DNA of 64,000 nt from contig JBBAAO010000001.1 of the NCBI GenBank assembly GCA_041658205.1, positions 248,001-312,000 on the forward strand. The letters are read 5' to 3'. Each line of letters opens with the position of its first letter. Positions within the stretch are counted from its first letter, which is position 1. Origin of the DNA: Bacteroidota bacterium (GTDB taxonomy: Bacteria; Bacteroidota; Ignavibacteria; UBA10030; UBA8401). The position numbers and the translations under genes were made by a program. Below are positions 7,730 through 15,970 of this stretch, piece by piece. Below the pieces are notes generated by a model. It saw only the letters and a program-made list of their open reading frames with translations, searched no databases and was not told the DNA's origin.

Positions 7730-9118
7730 ATGGCAAAAAAGTCATCCAAAAAAACTACTAAAAAATCCAAACCGCGCCCAGTAAAGAAAACAACATCCCG
7801 ATTGCATCGGAAAGCAAAACCTGTAAAAAAAATCTACTCAACGGCATCACCATCCGTACAGCCAGTAGTGTTACCCAAAGCAGGTCACAATCCGTATGAA
7901 GTAGTTCTTCATAATTTTGAACTCGCTGCAAAGAAGATAAATCTCAACGAAGAACTGGCGACGCTCATTCGTACTCCGGACAGGGAATTACGCGTTGAAC
8001 TCCCGGTGATGATGGATGACGGCAAACTCCATTCTATTATCGGCTATCGCGTGCAACATAATAATGCCCGTGGACCATACAAAGGCGGCATTCGATATCA
8101 TCAAGAAGTTGATTTGGATGAAGTGCGCGCCCTTGCCTCATTGATGACCTGGAAAACATCTGTCGTCGATATTCCTTTTGGCGGCGCTAAAGGAGGAGTG
8201 ACGATCGATCCCCTGAAATTGTCCCAAGGAGAGCTTGAACGACTCACGAGATCCTTCACATCGAAGATTGATCTTATCATCGGCCCTTCCGAAGATATTC
8301 CTGCACCGGATGTGAATACGAATGCGCAAACAATGGCGTGGATGATGGATGAATACAGTAAATCCCACGGATATTCTCCCGCCGTTGTCACCGGAAAACC
8401 AATCGAACTGGGCGGCTCGCTTGGACGCGATGAAGCAACCGGACGAGGTGTTTGTATTGCATTGCGGGAATCTGCAAAGACGCTTCACCTTGATCTGAAA
8501 AAAATTACTGTCGCTATTCAAGGATTTGGAAATGTCGGTTCACACACAGCAAGAATTCTTGAACAGGAAATGGGTGTAAAAGTGGTTGCCATAAGTGATG
8601 TGAAAGGCGGAATTTATAATCCGAGAGGAATTCGATATGCCGAAGCAGTCACTCAATTGAAGAACACCGGTACCATTGTTGGATTAAAAGGGGGAGTAAA
8701 ACTTTCTAATGAAGAATTGCTGGAGCTAAAATGCGATGTGCTTATTCCCGCTGCACTTGGAAATCAACTGCGCGCAGATAATGCCAACAAAGTGCAGGCA
8801 AAGGTAATTATCGAAGCAGCAAATGGACCAACGACGTATGAAGCGGACGAAATTTTCGCTGCAAAAAGAATCCCCGTCATTCCCGATATTTATGCAAATG
8901 CGGGGGGAGTAACGGTCAGTTATTTTGAATGGGTACAGAATGTGCAGAGATTCCGCTGGGAGTACCCGCGAGTAGTAAACGAACTGGAAAAAATCATGAC
9001 CTCCAGTTATGCATCAGTTTTAAGCACCTCTGAAAAATTCAAAGTATCGTTTCGGATTGGTGCATTTATCCTTGCGGTGGAGAGAGTTGCAAAAGCGGCA
9101 AAACTACGGGGGATTTAA
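7730..9118 (+). CDS. gdhA: glutamate dehydrogenase with lysine-rich N-terminal extension
   Basis: A 462-residue enzyme that interconverts glutamate and 2-oxoglutarate plus ammonia in the cytosol. Visible family features: GPYKGGIRYH (K118), MTWKTSVVDIPFGGAKGG (K142 and catalytic-type K154), the PAPDVNT aspartate (D194) and a Rossmann motif GFGNVG (265-270). The core is colinear with the Glu/Leu/Phe/Val dehydrogenase family. The odd part is the first 34 residues, with 13 Lys and 3 Arg, before the family core begins near residue 52. NAD versus NADP use cannot be decided by eye. The start is fixed by ATG after AAAGGGACTCTGT; no nearer ATG precedes the core. Confidence 0.93.
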   Translation: MAKKSSKKTTKKSKPRPVKKTTSRLHRKAKPVKKIYSTASPSVQPVVLPKAGHNPYEVVLHNFELAAKKINLNEELATLIRTPDRELRVELPVMMDDGKLHSIIGYRVQHNNARGPYKGGIRYHQEVDLDEVRALASLMTWKTSVVDIPFGGAKGGVTIDPLKLSQGELERLTRSFTSKIDLIIGPSEDIPAPDVNTNAQTMAWMMDEYSKSHGYSPAVVTGKPIELGGSLGRDEATGRGVCIALRESAKTLHLDLKKITVAIQGFGNVGSHTARILEQEMGVKVVAISDVKGGIYNPRGIRYAEAVTQLKNTGTIVGLKGGVKLSNEELLELKCDVLIPAALGNQLRADNANKVQAKVIIEAANGPTTYEADEIFAAKRIPVIPDIYANAGGVTVSYFEWVQNVQRFRWEYPRVVNELEKIMTSSYASVLSTSEKFKVSFRIGAFILAVERVAKAAKLRGI

Positions 9119-9257
9119 GCACCTTGAGCCATACGGATGAATAGTTGATCCATAGAATGTCAAAAAAACAATAACCACATAATAGATAGATACATAGAAA
9201 ATTGTAAAAAATGTTTTTCTTATTTCTTTCTAAGTTGCTGCCGACACAATTACCTCA

Positions 9258-9791
9258 ATGAGACCGATTGTTTTCTGCATCATCATATTTATGATTACAG
9301 GATGCAGAGTTCGCTCGAAAGATGATAATGCAATTCCTGCAAACGGTGTCGTAAAAAGAGAGATTAAATACGGAGATACCAAAGAGCAGCGCGAGGTAGA
9401 ATATGAATATCGCGACAGTTCCTTCGTGCGATATACATTGTATTATACTAGCGGTAGAAAACAGCTTGAAAGTAGAAAAGATTCATCCGATCAGTTTTGG
9501 AACGTCTCTGAATTCTATGAATCTGGTCAAATAAAACGAAATTATCTTACTGCCGAAAAAGGGTTCTCTTTTGAACAACAGTGGTATGAAAATGGTCAAC
9601 TAGGGTTGGATTTTAAACGTAATGATGCTTCAAAGGATTTTGGTATTCGGTACTATATGAATGGAAGAAAAAAAGAAGAATTTGAGTTCCAGAACGAACA
9701 ACGGCACGGGAAATGGACTGAGTGGGATTCCCTTGGAAATGTAACTCGAAACGAATTTTACCGCAAAGGAAAAAGAATTGCTCATCGTTAG
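9258..9791 (+). CDS. lipoprotein with MORN-type (YwqK-like) repeats
   Basis: A 177-residue lipoprotein with lipobox ITGC at about residues 13-16. From about 80 it contains several copies of the MORN_2 pattern YENGQ / YMNGRKKEE / GKWTEWDSLGN, as in YwqK-type proteins. These repeats form beta-hairpins and are found in exported proteins and some toxin-immunity contexts. It is followed 34 bases later by a paralogue with the same C-terminal EWDSLGN block, suggesting a duplication. No partner toxin is visible. Function unknown; probably anchored in the envelope. Confidence 0.7.
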   Translation: MRPIVFCIIIFMITGCRVRSKDDNAIPANGVVKREIKYGDTKEQREVEYEYRDSSFVRYTLYYTSGRKQLESRKDSSDQFWNVSEFYESGQIKRNYLTAEKGFSFEQQWYENGQLGLDFKRNDASKDFGIRYYMNGRKKEEFEFQNEQRHGKWTEWDSLGNVTRNEFYRKGKRIAHR

Positions 9792-9825
9792 TGTCGATGC
9801 AGATTACTGAGAGGATAGAGGCATC

Positions 9826-10539
9826 GTGAAAATTATTTCCATTGCATACGTCATCATCGCTGTCAGCACTCTTTTCTACAGTTGCAAACCCAGGACAAGA
9901 CAATCAGAATCAAACGAATCAATTCAGTGGGCATTAATGGCAAAATCTATGGATGATTCGTCTAAAAATGCATTTATCGAAGGCATGCCGGAATTCGAAA
10001 AGAAAAAAATTAAAGCATTATTAAAAACATACGAGCAGTTGACTGATGTTGTAGAGTATGACGAATATTTTTTAGGCCTAAAAGTGAAGACGGTGGCGTC
10101 ATTGGAGAATGGTTTGATCCGGACGAAAAAGGGACAATTTGAAAATGGCATTATGGCGTATGAATATTATAATATCAGAAATACTGTTATGGTAGATAGT
10201 GCAAGAAGATATTATCCAACGGCAACTCTCTATTCCCGGACTATTATTCCAGTTGATTCAACACAACAATTGTATGAGGAGTTTTACGACACAGGGAGAA
10301 TGAAAAGCAGAAGTTGTTATTCTACATTAACCACTTGGCATAAGAATGGGAATCAATCTGGGTATTTTTTATTCAATAAGGGACAAGTTATTCAACGGAT
10401 GCTTTGGTACGAGAACGGAATGAAAAAAGAAGAATCACATTGGCGTAACGATAGATTGAATGGACCTTTTCAAGAATGGGATTCTCTTGGGAATCAGATT
10501 CGAAACGTACGATATATCAATGGATTAATAAAAAAATAA
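9826..10539 (+). CDS. lipoprotein with MORN-type (YwqK-like) repeats, paralogue
   Basis: A 237-residue protein using GTG (GAGG is about 11 bases upstream). A hydrophobic signal ends in FYSCKP, a probable lipidation Cys. A helical charged section (about 30-90) comes first, then MORN_2-like repeats: FYDTGRMKSRS, WHKNGNQSGYF, WYENGMKKEE and WRNDRLNGPFQEWDSLGNQ. It shares the C-terminal repeat with its upstream neighbour and probably an operon. No enzymatic motif. Role unknown. Confidence 0.65.
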   Translation: MKIISIAYVIIAVSTLFYSCKPRTRQSESNESIQWALMAKSMDDSSKNAFIEGMPEFEKKKIKALLKTYEQLTDVVEYDEYFLGLKVKTVASLENGLIRTKKGQFENGIMAYEYYNIRNTVMVDSARRYYPTATLYSRTIIPVDSTQQLYEEFYDTGRMKSRSCYSTLTTWHKNGNQSGYFLFNKGQVIQRMLWYENGMKKEESHWRNDRLNGPFQEWDSLGNQIRNVRYINGLIKK

Positions 10540-10563
10540 TGTAATTTAAATTATTCTAAACTT

Positions 10564-10821
10564 ATGGAACTTCCTGCCCAAGCAATCGCCTCTCTTGAAA
10601 AAGGAAACAAGATTGAAGCGATCAAGATAGTCCGTAATGCACACCACTTGGATCTCAAAGACTCCAAAGACCTTGTTGAACACTATCTTCGCGACAATCC
10701 TTCTCTCGAGCAACGGTATTCGGCCATACAATCCGAGAACAATCGAAATGCATTCATGAAATTTCTTTTTATCCTCGTAGTCGGATCTGCAATCGTATAT
10801 TTCGTCTTACAAAAAATGTAA
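10564..10821 (+). CDS. small membrane protein with ribosomal L7/L12-like domain
   Basis: An 85-residue protein. Residues about 8-45 (ASLEKGNKIEAIKIVRNAHHLDLKD and so on) match the pattern of the C-terminal domain of ribosomal protein L7/L12, including the LxLKxxKDLVE segment. One transmembrane helix (about 62-81) ends the protein. It lacks the L12 N-terminal dimer domain, so it is not the ribosomal stalk protein. Membrane-tethered L12-like domains occur in various bacteria with unknown role. It lies 24 bases after the MORN gene. Confidence 0.65.
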   Translation: MELPAQAIASLEKGNKIEAIKIVRNAHHLDLKDSKDLVEHYLRDNPSLEQRYSAIQSENNRNAFMKFLFILVVGSAIVYFVLQKM

Positions 10822-10873
10822 GAATGGCACCGTCGGTTCTTGCCGACATATTCATATCACAAAGGAGAAGAAA

Positions 10874-11131
10874 ATGAAACGGAAACTTATCCTGGTAGCA
10901 CTTGTCTGTTCAATCGCTTTTGCGGTAGTTATTTTTACCACCGCTCATTCTCAAGTCGGCACAAAAAACTATACGGTAAAACTCTATTCTGCAGGCAAGG
11001 TCGTTGAGACGTGGCAGTCATATCAGATCGGCGGGGGAGACAGAGAATCAATCACGTTTTATGTCGGAAGTCTCACCTACCCTCGTCAAGTAACAATCAG
11101 CGGTACATTCAGCGTTGAACAAACGCAGTAA
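10874..11131 (+). CDS. small exported protein of unknown function
   Basis: An 85-residue protein with a strong ribosome site (AAAGGAGAAGAAAATG) and a hydrophobic signal segment (about 5-27). The mature part is short and beta-rich (KNYTVKLYSAGKVVETW, RQVTISGTFSVEQTQ). No conserved motif. It follows the L12-like gene by 52 bases. Likely periplasmic or membrane-tethered. Confidence 0.6.
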   Translation: MKRKLILVALVCSIAFAVVIFTTAHSQVGTKNYTVKLYSAGKVVETWQSYQIGGGDRESITFYVGSLTYPRQVTISGTFSVEQTQ

Positions 11132-11272
11132 TTATTTCCACACATGTTATTGTCCTTTGTGATTTCGTTATTCTTTCCCCTGTACGAGAAGAAAAACGAG
11201 GTTTTGGAACTCTTTTTCCCCTTTCTCTCCGTTTCATTTTTCCCTACCTTGTGTCATAACTTTGGATGTTCT

Positions 11273-12505
11273 ATGAAAAAAATTCTTTTCCTTTTAATCT
11301 TTTCAATTTTTGTTTCCTCTCTCTCGTTTGCGCAAGTCAAAACCGGAATTGAAGTTCTTTCGGAATCAAATTTTAGGATCTTGCAAGGGAAGCGCGTTGG
11401 TCTCGTAACCAATCCGACAGGTATAACTTCTCAATTTGTTTCCACCGTTGATGTGCTTGCAAAAGCAAAAAATGTTCAACTTGTCGCCTTGTTTGGACCA
11501 GAACATGGCGTACGTGGTGATGTCACAGCCGGTGGAAAGATAGAGACATTTGTTGATTCCGCAACGGGACTTCCGGTCTATTCATTGTATGGCAAAACAC
11601 GGAAGCCAACAAAAGAAATGTTGAAGGGAATTGATGTTTTAGTATACGATATTCAAGATATCGGTTCCCGGTCATACACCTTTATCAATACGCTGGCGTA
11701 TGTGATGGAGGCGGCTGCAGAAAATAATATTGAGGTTGTTGTATTGGATCGTCCAAATCCTTTAAACGGAAATAGAGTGGAAGGAAATATTCTTGATCTG
11801 AAATTCAAATCATTTGTCGGTCAATATCCGATTCCGTATGTCTATGGGATGACATGTGGCGAATTTGCTGAAATGCTGAACAACGAAGGATGGCTCGAAG
11901 GAGGAATACGTTGCAAGCTTATTGTTGTTCGTATGGAACATTGGAAACGCTGGATGCATTGGGAGAATACGAAACTTCCGTGGGTTCCTACCTCGCCGCA
12001 CATTCCAAATGCTGAAACTGCATTGTATTATTCTGCCATCGGAATTCTGGGCGAATTGGAGACGATCAACATCGGTGTGGGATATACGATGCCGTTTCAA
12101 TTAGTGGGACAGGAATGGATCAATGGTGCATTGCTTGCGGATGTATTAAACGCAAAAAAACTTGCAGGCGTTCAGTTTCGCCCAATGAGTTATAAACCAT
12201 ATTACGGGAAACAGATGGGAAAACAACTCTCCGGAGTTCAGATTCATATTCTTGATAAATCAAAAATTAATTTGACGAATATTCAAATTCATGTCATAGA
12301 AACGCTTATTGCTTTATATCCCGATCAAAGTCCATTTACACTTGCAGATGCGAACCGTATTACAATGTTCGATAAAGTTGTCGGGACGGATGATGTGAGG
12401 AAACGATTGATTGATGGAAATTCTGCGTCTTCTATTATTGAATCGTGGCAAAACAATGTTGTCGTATTTATGAAAGTCCGGAAGAAATATTTGTTGTATG
12501 AATAA
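11273..12505 (+). CDS. DUF1343 / NamZ-type exo-beta-N-acetylmuramidase
   Basis: A 410-residue exported protein from the ATG at 11273, which begins a clean signal peptide (MKKILFLLIFSIF to SLSFAQ). The open frame extends upstream to 11144, but that part is implausible. Family segments: GKRVGLVTNPTG, LFGPEHGVRGD, VYDIQDIGSRSYTFI, VVLDRPNPLNG, YVYGMTCGE and GELETINIGVGYTMPF. Characterised members of this family remove terminal MurNAc from peptidoglycan fragments. Likely acts in cell-wall recycling in the periplasm. Overlaps the next gene by 8 bases, so the two are probably translationally coupled. Confidence 0.85.
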   Translation: MKKILFLLIFSIFVSSLSFAQVKTGIEVLSESNFRILQGKRVGLVTNPTGITSQFVSTVDVLAKAKNVQLVALFGPEHGVRGDVTAGGKIETFVDSATGLPVYSLYGKTRKPTKEMLKGIDVLVYDIQDIGSRSYTFINTLAYVMEAAAENNIEVVVLDRPNPLNGNRVEGNILDLKFKSFVGQYPIPYVYGMTCGEFAEMLNNEGWLEGGIRCKLIVVRMEHWKRWMHWENTKLPWVPTSPHIPNAETALYYSAIGILGELETINIGVGYTMPFQLVGQEWINGALLADVLNAKKLAGVQFRPMSYKPYYGKQMGKQLSGVQIHILDKSKINLTNIQIHVIETLIALYPDQSPFTLADANRITMFDKVVGTDDVRKRLIDGNSASSIIESWQNNVVVFMKVRKKYLLYE

Positions 12506-13544
12506 ACGCGTGCTAAGATTATTAGGAATATCTTGGACTATTGCTGCGCAGATACTATCCGCTCAGCCGGATCCGACGTTTTTCAATTCTGATTCGCTGT
12601 TGATTGTAGTACCATTCACAGACCATTCAGGGTTTAATGGAAAATGGAATATTGCTGTGGATGTTCCGCGATTTATTGCACTCTATCAAAAAGAACGATT
12701 TCGCGTTGGTGTAGTATCGCCGGTTTCGGTAAAACAATTTGCCAAAGATCATAAGATCGATAGGATAGCATTCAACACAGTTGCAAGCATCAGGAAGATC
12801 GCTGAACATTTCCATACTCGATACATTGTCTCAGCGGAGATTGTAGAATTTTCGATTGGCCGATTTATGGTGTCCGAAGTTCAGTTAGCGGGATATGAAG
12901 CATTTTCAGCGGAAGTTGTTCTGAAATTTACGTTGTATGATGCGACTCGATTTAATTCCTCTCGGGATGCAGTTGTATATGAAGGCGAAGCCGAAGGGAT
13001 CGTGAAAAATCGCGGATTAGGAATAACGCTGTTTGGCAAACAAACGGATCGGACAAACCAGTATTTTTCTCTCGACGATGTAGCATTTGGTTCCGCAACA
13101 TTTAATAAAACTATCTTAGGCGAAGCATTGTTGAAATGTGCGGATGAGCTCAGTTCGAAATTGGAACGTGCAATTCCATCGCTGGTGAGTAAAAATGTCG
13201 TCCTTTCTTCATCCGTCATCATCGACTCTACCTCGACTGATTCTTCCATGACATTGACACGGCAATTGATCAATGGTGAAGTGGTGATTGTTGACGGAGA
13301 TGAAGTGTTTTTGAATCTCGGATCGCAGGATGGAATTAAGATCGGCGATGTATTACCGGTCTTTACCGGAGGACAGGAAGTCACTGATCCTCACACCGGA
13401 GATGTATTGGGATCACGTGATGAAAAGGTCGGAGAGGTACAGGTGATTGAAATCAGAGCAGAGCATCTCAGCTTGGCAACAATCATCAACGGGAAAGGGA
13501 ACATCATTCCGAAACAACGTATCAGAAAAGTGTTGGTCCGGTAG
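12498..13544 (+). CDS. exported CsgG/FlgT-like protein
   Basis: A 348-residue protein with a signal peptide (about 1-23). The N-terminal half (IVVPFTDHSGFNGKWNIA, then IAEHFHTRYIVSAEIVEF) follows the pattern of CsgG/TolB-N-like proteins that sense or build envelope complexes. The C-terminal part (about 275-335; LNLGSQDGIKIGD.LPVF, DPHTGDVLG) resembles the FlgT C-terminal domain. Start overlaps the NamZ stop by 8 bases. Periplasmic or outer-membrane-associated; exact role unknown. Confidence 0.6.
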   Translation: MNKRVLRLLGISWTIAAQILSAQPDPTFFNSDSLLIVVPFTDHSGFNGKWNIAVDVPRFIALYQKERFRVGVVSPVSVKQFAKDHKIDRIAFNTVASIRKIAEHFHTRYIVSAEIVEFSIGRFMVSEVQLAGYEAFSAEVVLKFTLYDATRFNSSRDAVVYEGEAEGIVKNRGLGITLFGKQTDRTNQYFSLDDVAFGSATFNKTILGEALLKCADELSSKLERAIPSLVSKNVVLSSSVIIDSTSTDSSMTLTRQLINGEVVIVDGDEVFLNLGSQDGIKIGDVLPVFTGGQEVTDPHTGDVLGSRDEKVGEVQVIEIRAEHLSLATIINGKGNIIPKQRIRKVLVR

Positions 13545-13601
13545 CAATAGTTTGAAAATCTGTTTATTGATCTCGCCTAAAATTCTTCGTATTATCAAGT
13601 C

Positions 13602-14114
13602 ATGGAAAAACCAGCTGCGAAATTCTTTATTATTCTCTTTACCATTAGTGCAGTCGTTTGGATGTACGCTTCATCGATGAAAAACTATGAAGCTGGTCGC
13701 TTGCTGAAATTTGCGACGATCGAATTTGAAGAAAATCTCGATCCGGTCGTTGAAAGAGCCGCCTATCGTGCAATGGCAGAATATTCCGTCACCATATTGT
13801 TAAGCTATCCGATCGTGATACTTTCGGCAATCGGATATGCCGTCACATCGCGTCGAACAATCAAAGAGCACGGTTGGTTATTGATGAGCGCTCTGTTGTT
13901 GTTTATGTTTATTCCCATTGAGTTATATTGTTACTGGCTTGATTGGAAGATTGTCGGGTTGAACTATTGGGGTGATTGGCCACGAGAAGAATTTCGCAAA
14001 GCATTGGTTGCCCGTCTCACAGCTCTTGCCGGACTTCCATTCATCGCGCAATTATGCTACTATACAATACCGATTATTATTATCTTTAAGCCATTACAGA
14101 AATTAGAAGCATGA
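13602..14114 (+). CDS. small integral membrane protein
   Basis: A 170-residue protein with about four hydrophobic segments (roughly 8-26, 58-78, 92-112 and 145-163) and a charged loop between the first two. I recognise no family. The stop overlaps the next start (ATGA at 14111-14114), which suggests coupled translation. Confidence 0.6.
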   Translation: MEKPAAKFFIILFTISAVVWMYASSMKNYEAGRLLKFATIEFEENLDPVVERAAYRAMAEYSVTILLSYPIVILSAIGYAVTSRRTIKEHGWLLMSALLLFMFIPIELYCYWLDWKIVGLNYWGDWPREEFRKALVARLTALAGLPFIAQLCYYTIPIIIIFKPLQKLEA

Positions 14115-14371
14115 ATAGTGAAGATTATTTACCGGAACTTGAATTACTCGCCGGAGAGATGGGGTTGAAGATCCGCTATGAAAAAGGGGATTTTGATGGC
14201 GGATATTGTATTTTAAAAGACCAGCAAATTATTGTTGTAAATAAAAAACTCCATCCTTCTCGAAAAGCCGTTGTAATAGCGTTGGCTCTGGGAGAAATGG
14301 GAATTGATAATCTTTTTGTGAAACCGAATGTCCGGATGTTCATTGAGGACGAAATAGTCAGAGCTCGGTAA
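14111..14371 (+). CDS. small conserved-looking protein of unknown function
   Basis: An 86-residue soluble protein starting in the ATGA overlap with the membrane protein. It is predicted alpha/beta (LLAGEMGLKIRYEKGDFDGGYCILKDQQIIVVNKK, then a helical KAVVIALALGEMGIDNL). No catalytic motif seen. It lies just ahead of aroQ (27-bp gap), so probably in the same transcript. Confidence 0.6.
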   Translation: MNSEDYLPELELLAGEMGLKIRYEKGDFDGGYCILKDQQIIVVNKKLHPSRKAVVIALALGEMGIDNLFVKPNVRMFIEDEIVRAR

Positions 14372-14398
14372 AAAAAGTAATGCCAACAGAATAATCGA

Positions 14399-14845
14399 AT
14401 GAATATCCTTATTATCAACGGCCCCAATTTAAACCTTCTCGGCACACGCGAACCGAATATCTACGGTTCGCAAACGCTGGCGGATATTGAACACGAACTC
14501 ATTGGAAGATATCCCGAAGCACACTTGACATTCTTTCAATCCAATCATGAAGGTGCAATCATCGATGCGCTTCAATCGACGGTTGGGAAAGATTTTCATG
14601 GTATCGTCATTAACGGCGGAGCATTTACACACTATTCGTATGCCATACGGGACGCAATTTCAATGTTGACGATTCCAACCGTTGAAGTTCATATTTCCAA
14701 TATTCATTTGCGTGAAGAATTCCGCCGACATTCGGTTACTGCTCCGGTATGTGTGGCGCAATTGTCCGGCTTCGGATCGAACGGATATTCGCTTGCCGTT
14801 GAAATGCTTCTGTATCATAAAAGTTCCCACACAAAAAGTGCATAA
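14399..14845 (+). CDS. aroQ: 3-dehydroquinate dehydratase, type II
   Basis: A 148-residue enzyme, the normal length for the type II family. It converts 3-dehydroquinate to 3-dehydroshikimate in the shikimate pathway, as a cytosolic dodecamer in characterised members. Diagnostic segments: NGPNLNLLGTREPNIYG (catalytic Tyr), FFQSNHEGAIID, NGGAFTHYSYAIRDA (Asn and His) and VEVHISNIHLREEFRRHS. Complete. No other shikimate gene is nearby. Confidence 0.96.
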   Translation: MNILIINGPNLNLLGTREPNIYGSQTLADIEHELIGRYPEAHLTFFQSNHEGAIIDALQSTVGKDFHGIVINGGAFTHYSYAIRDAISMLTIPTVEVHISNIHLREEFRRHSVTAPVCVAQLSGFGSNGYSLAVEMLLYHKSSHTKSA

Positions 14846-14880
14846 ATCCAGCTCAATTTCAACACGTTAAACCATTTACT

Positions 14881-15567
14881 ATGATTAAAGCTGTCGTTTT
14901 TGATCTTGATAATACGCTTGTTGATTTTATGGCAATGAAGCGCCAGGCAATCGGGGCGGCGATCAATGCGATGATTGATGCAGGATTGAAATTAACGCGT
15001 GATGAGATTCAGCAGCGTATTGATACGATCTATCTGGAAAAGGGGATGGAGTTTCAGAATGTATTCGATCAACTGTTGTACGATGAATTTCAAAAAGTAA
15101 ATTACAAGATACTTTCTGCTGGAGTAATTGCGTATCGACAAGCACGTGAAGCGGCGTTGTTTCCCTATCCGCATGTCTATACTACACTGATTAATCTTTT
15201 GAAAATGGGATTAAAACTCGGTGTTGTGTCGGATGCTCCGCCAAAAGAAGCATGGCTGCGGTTAACCTATTTAAATCTTCATCATACCTTCGATCATATC
15301 GTTACGTTCGAAGATACCGGTAAACGGAAACCGGACCCTGCACCGTTTGAAAAAATTCTCTCTCTTCTTCAAGTTGCTCCGAATGAATCATTGATGATCG
15401 GCGATTGGGCCGAGCGAGATATGGTGGGGGCCAGCAAGGTCGGAATGAAAACCGTTTTTGCCCGCTATGGTGATACGTTCGGTACTATAGAAACAAATGC
15501 CGATTATGAAGTGAACGACATTGCCGAATTGGTCGAAATCATCAACAATGAAAATACACGCCGATGA
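14881..15567 (+). CDS. HAD-superfamily hydrolase (subfamily IA phosphatase)
   Basis: A 228-residue protein with the four HAD motifs: FDLDNT at 8-13 (nucleophile Asp), VSDAPP (motif II region, Ser), KRKPDP (motif III Lys) and IGDWAERDMVGA (motif IV acidic residues). A helical cap lies between motifs I and II. Probably a small-molecule phosphatase; substrate not readable. Its stop overlaps acpS by 4 bases (ATGA). Confidence 0.85.
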   Translation: MIKAVVFDLDNTLVDFMAMKRQAIGAAINAMIDAGLKLTRDEIQQRIDTIYLEKGMEFQNVFDQLLYDEFQKVNYKILSAGVIAYRQAREAALFPYPHVYTTLINLLKMGLKLGVVSDAPPKEAWLRLTYLNLHHTFDHIVTFEDTGKRKPDPAPFEKILSLLQVAPNESLMIGDWAERDMVGASKVGMKTVFARYGDTFGTIETNADYEVNDIAELVEIINNENTRR

Positions 15568-15938
15568 TCAGAGGCATTGGGGTCGATATCATCGAAATAT
15601 CCCGCATTGAACAATCCATTGCTCAATATCAGGATGCATTCCTCAACAAACTCTTTACAGAAAACGAAATTCATTATTGTACATCCAAACAATTTCCTTC
15701 GCAACATTTTGCGGCTCGCTTTGCTGCGAAAGAAGCATTCAGCAAAGCGGTTTCCACTGGATGGAGCGGTGAATTTGAATGGAAAAATATTGAGGTGAAG
15801 AACGATAAGACCGGAAAACCGGATTTTGTTTTGTATGGAAAAACTGCCGATGCGCTTCAGGGATATTCCGTTTTCTTATCCATGTCGCACTCCGATGCAA
15901 CGGTTGTTGCATTTGTTGTTATCGAAAAAAATAATTGA
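15564..15938 (+). CDS. acpS: holo-[acyl-carrier-protein] synthase
   Basis: A 124-residue enzyme that transfers 4'-phosphopantetheine from CoA to acyl carrier protein. Markers: GIGVDIIEISRIE (Mg-binding Asp), FAARFAAKEAFSKA (the WxxKEA-type motif, Glu and Lys) and the C-terminal LSMSHSDATVVAFV. Normal length for the AcpS group. Starts inside the stop of the HAD gene, indicating coupled expression. Confidence 0.95.
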   Translation: MIRGIGVDIIEISRIEQSIAQYQDAFLNKLFTENEIHYCTSKQFPSQHFAARFAAKEAFSKAVSTGWSGEFEWKNIEVKNDKTGKPDFVLYGKTADALQGYSVFLSMSHSDATVVAFVVIEKNN

Positions 15939-15970
15939 CAAACAATTTCAAAAATACTGAAAGGTAATTT

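Noticed and set aside
11144..11272. N-terminal extension of the NamZ-like protein
   Set aside because: The ATG at 11273 begins a clean signal peptide; an extension would bury it.
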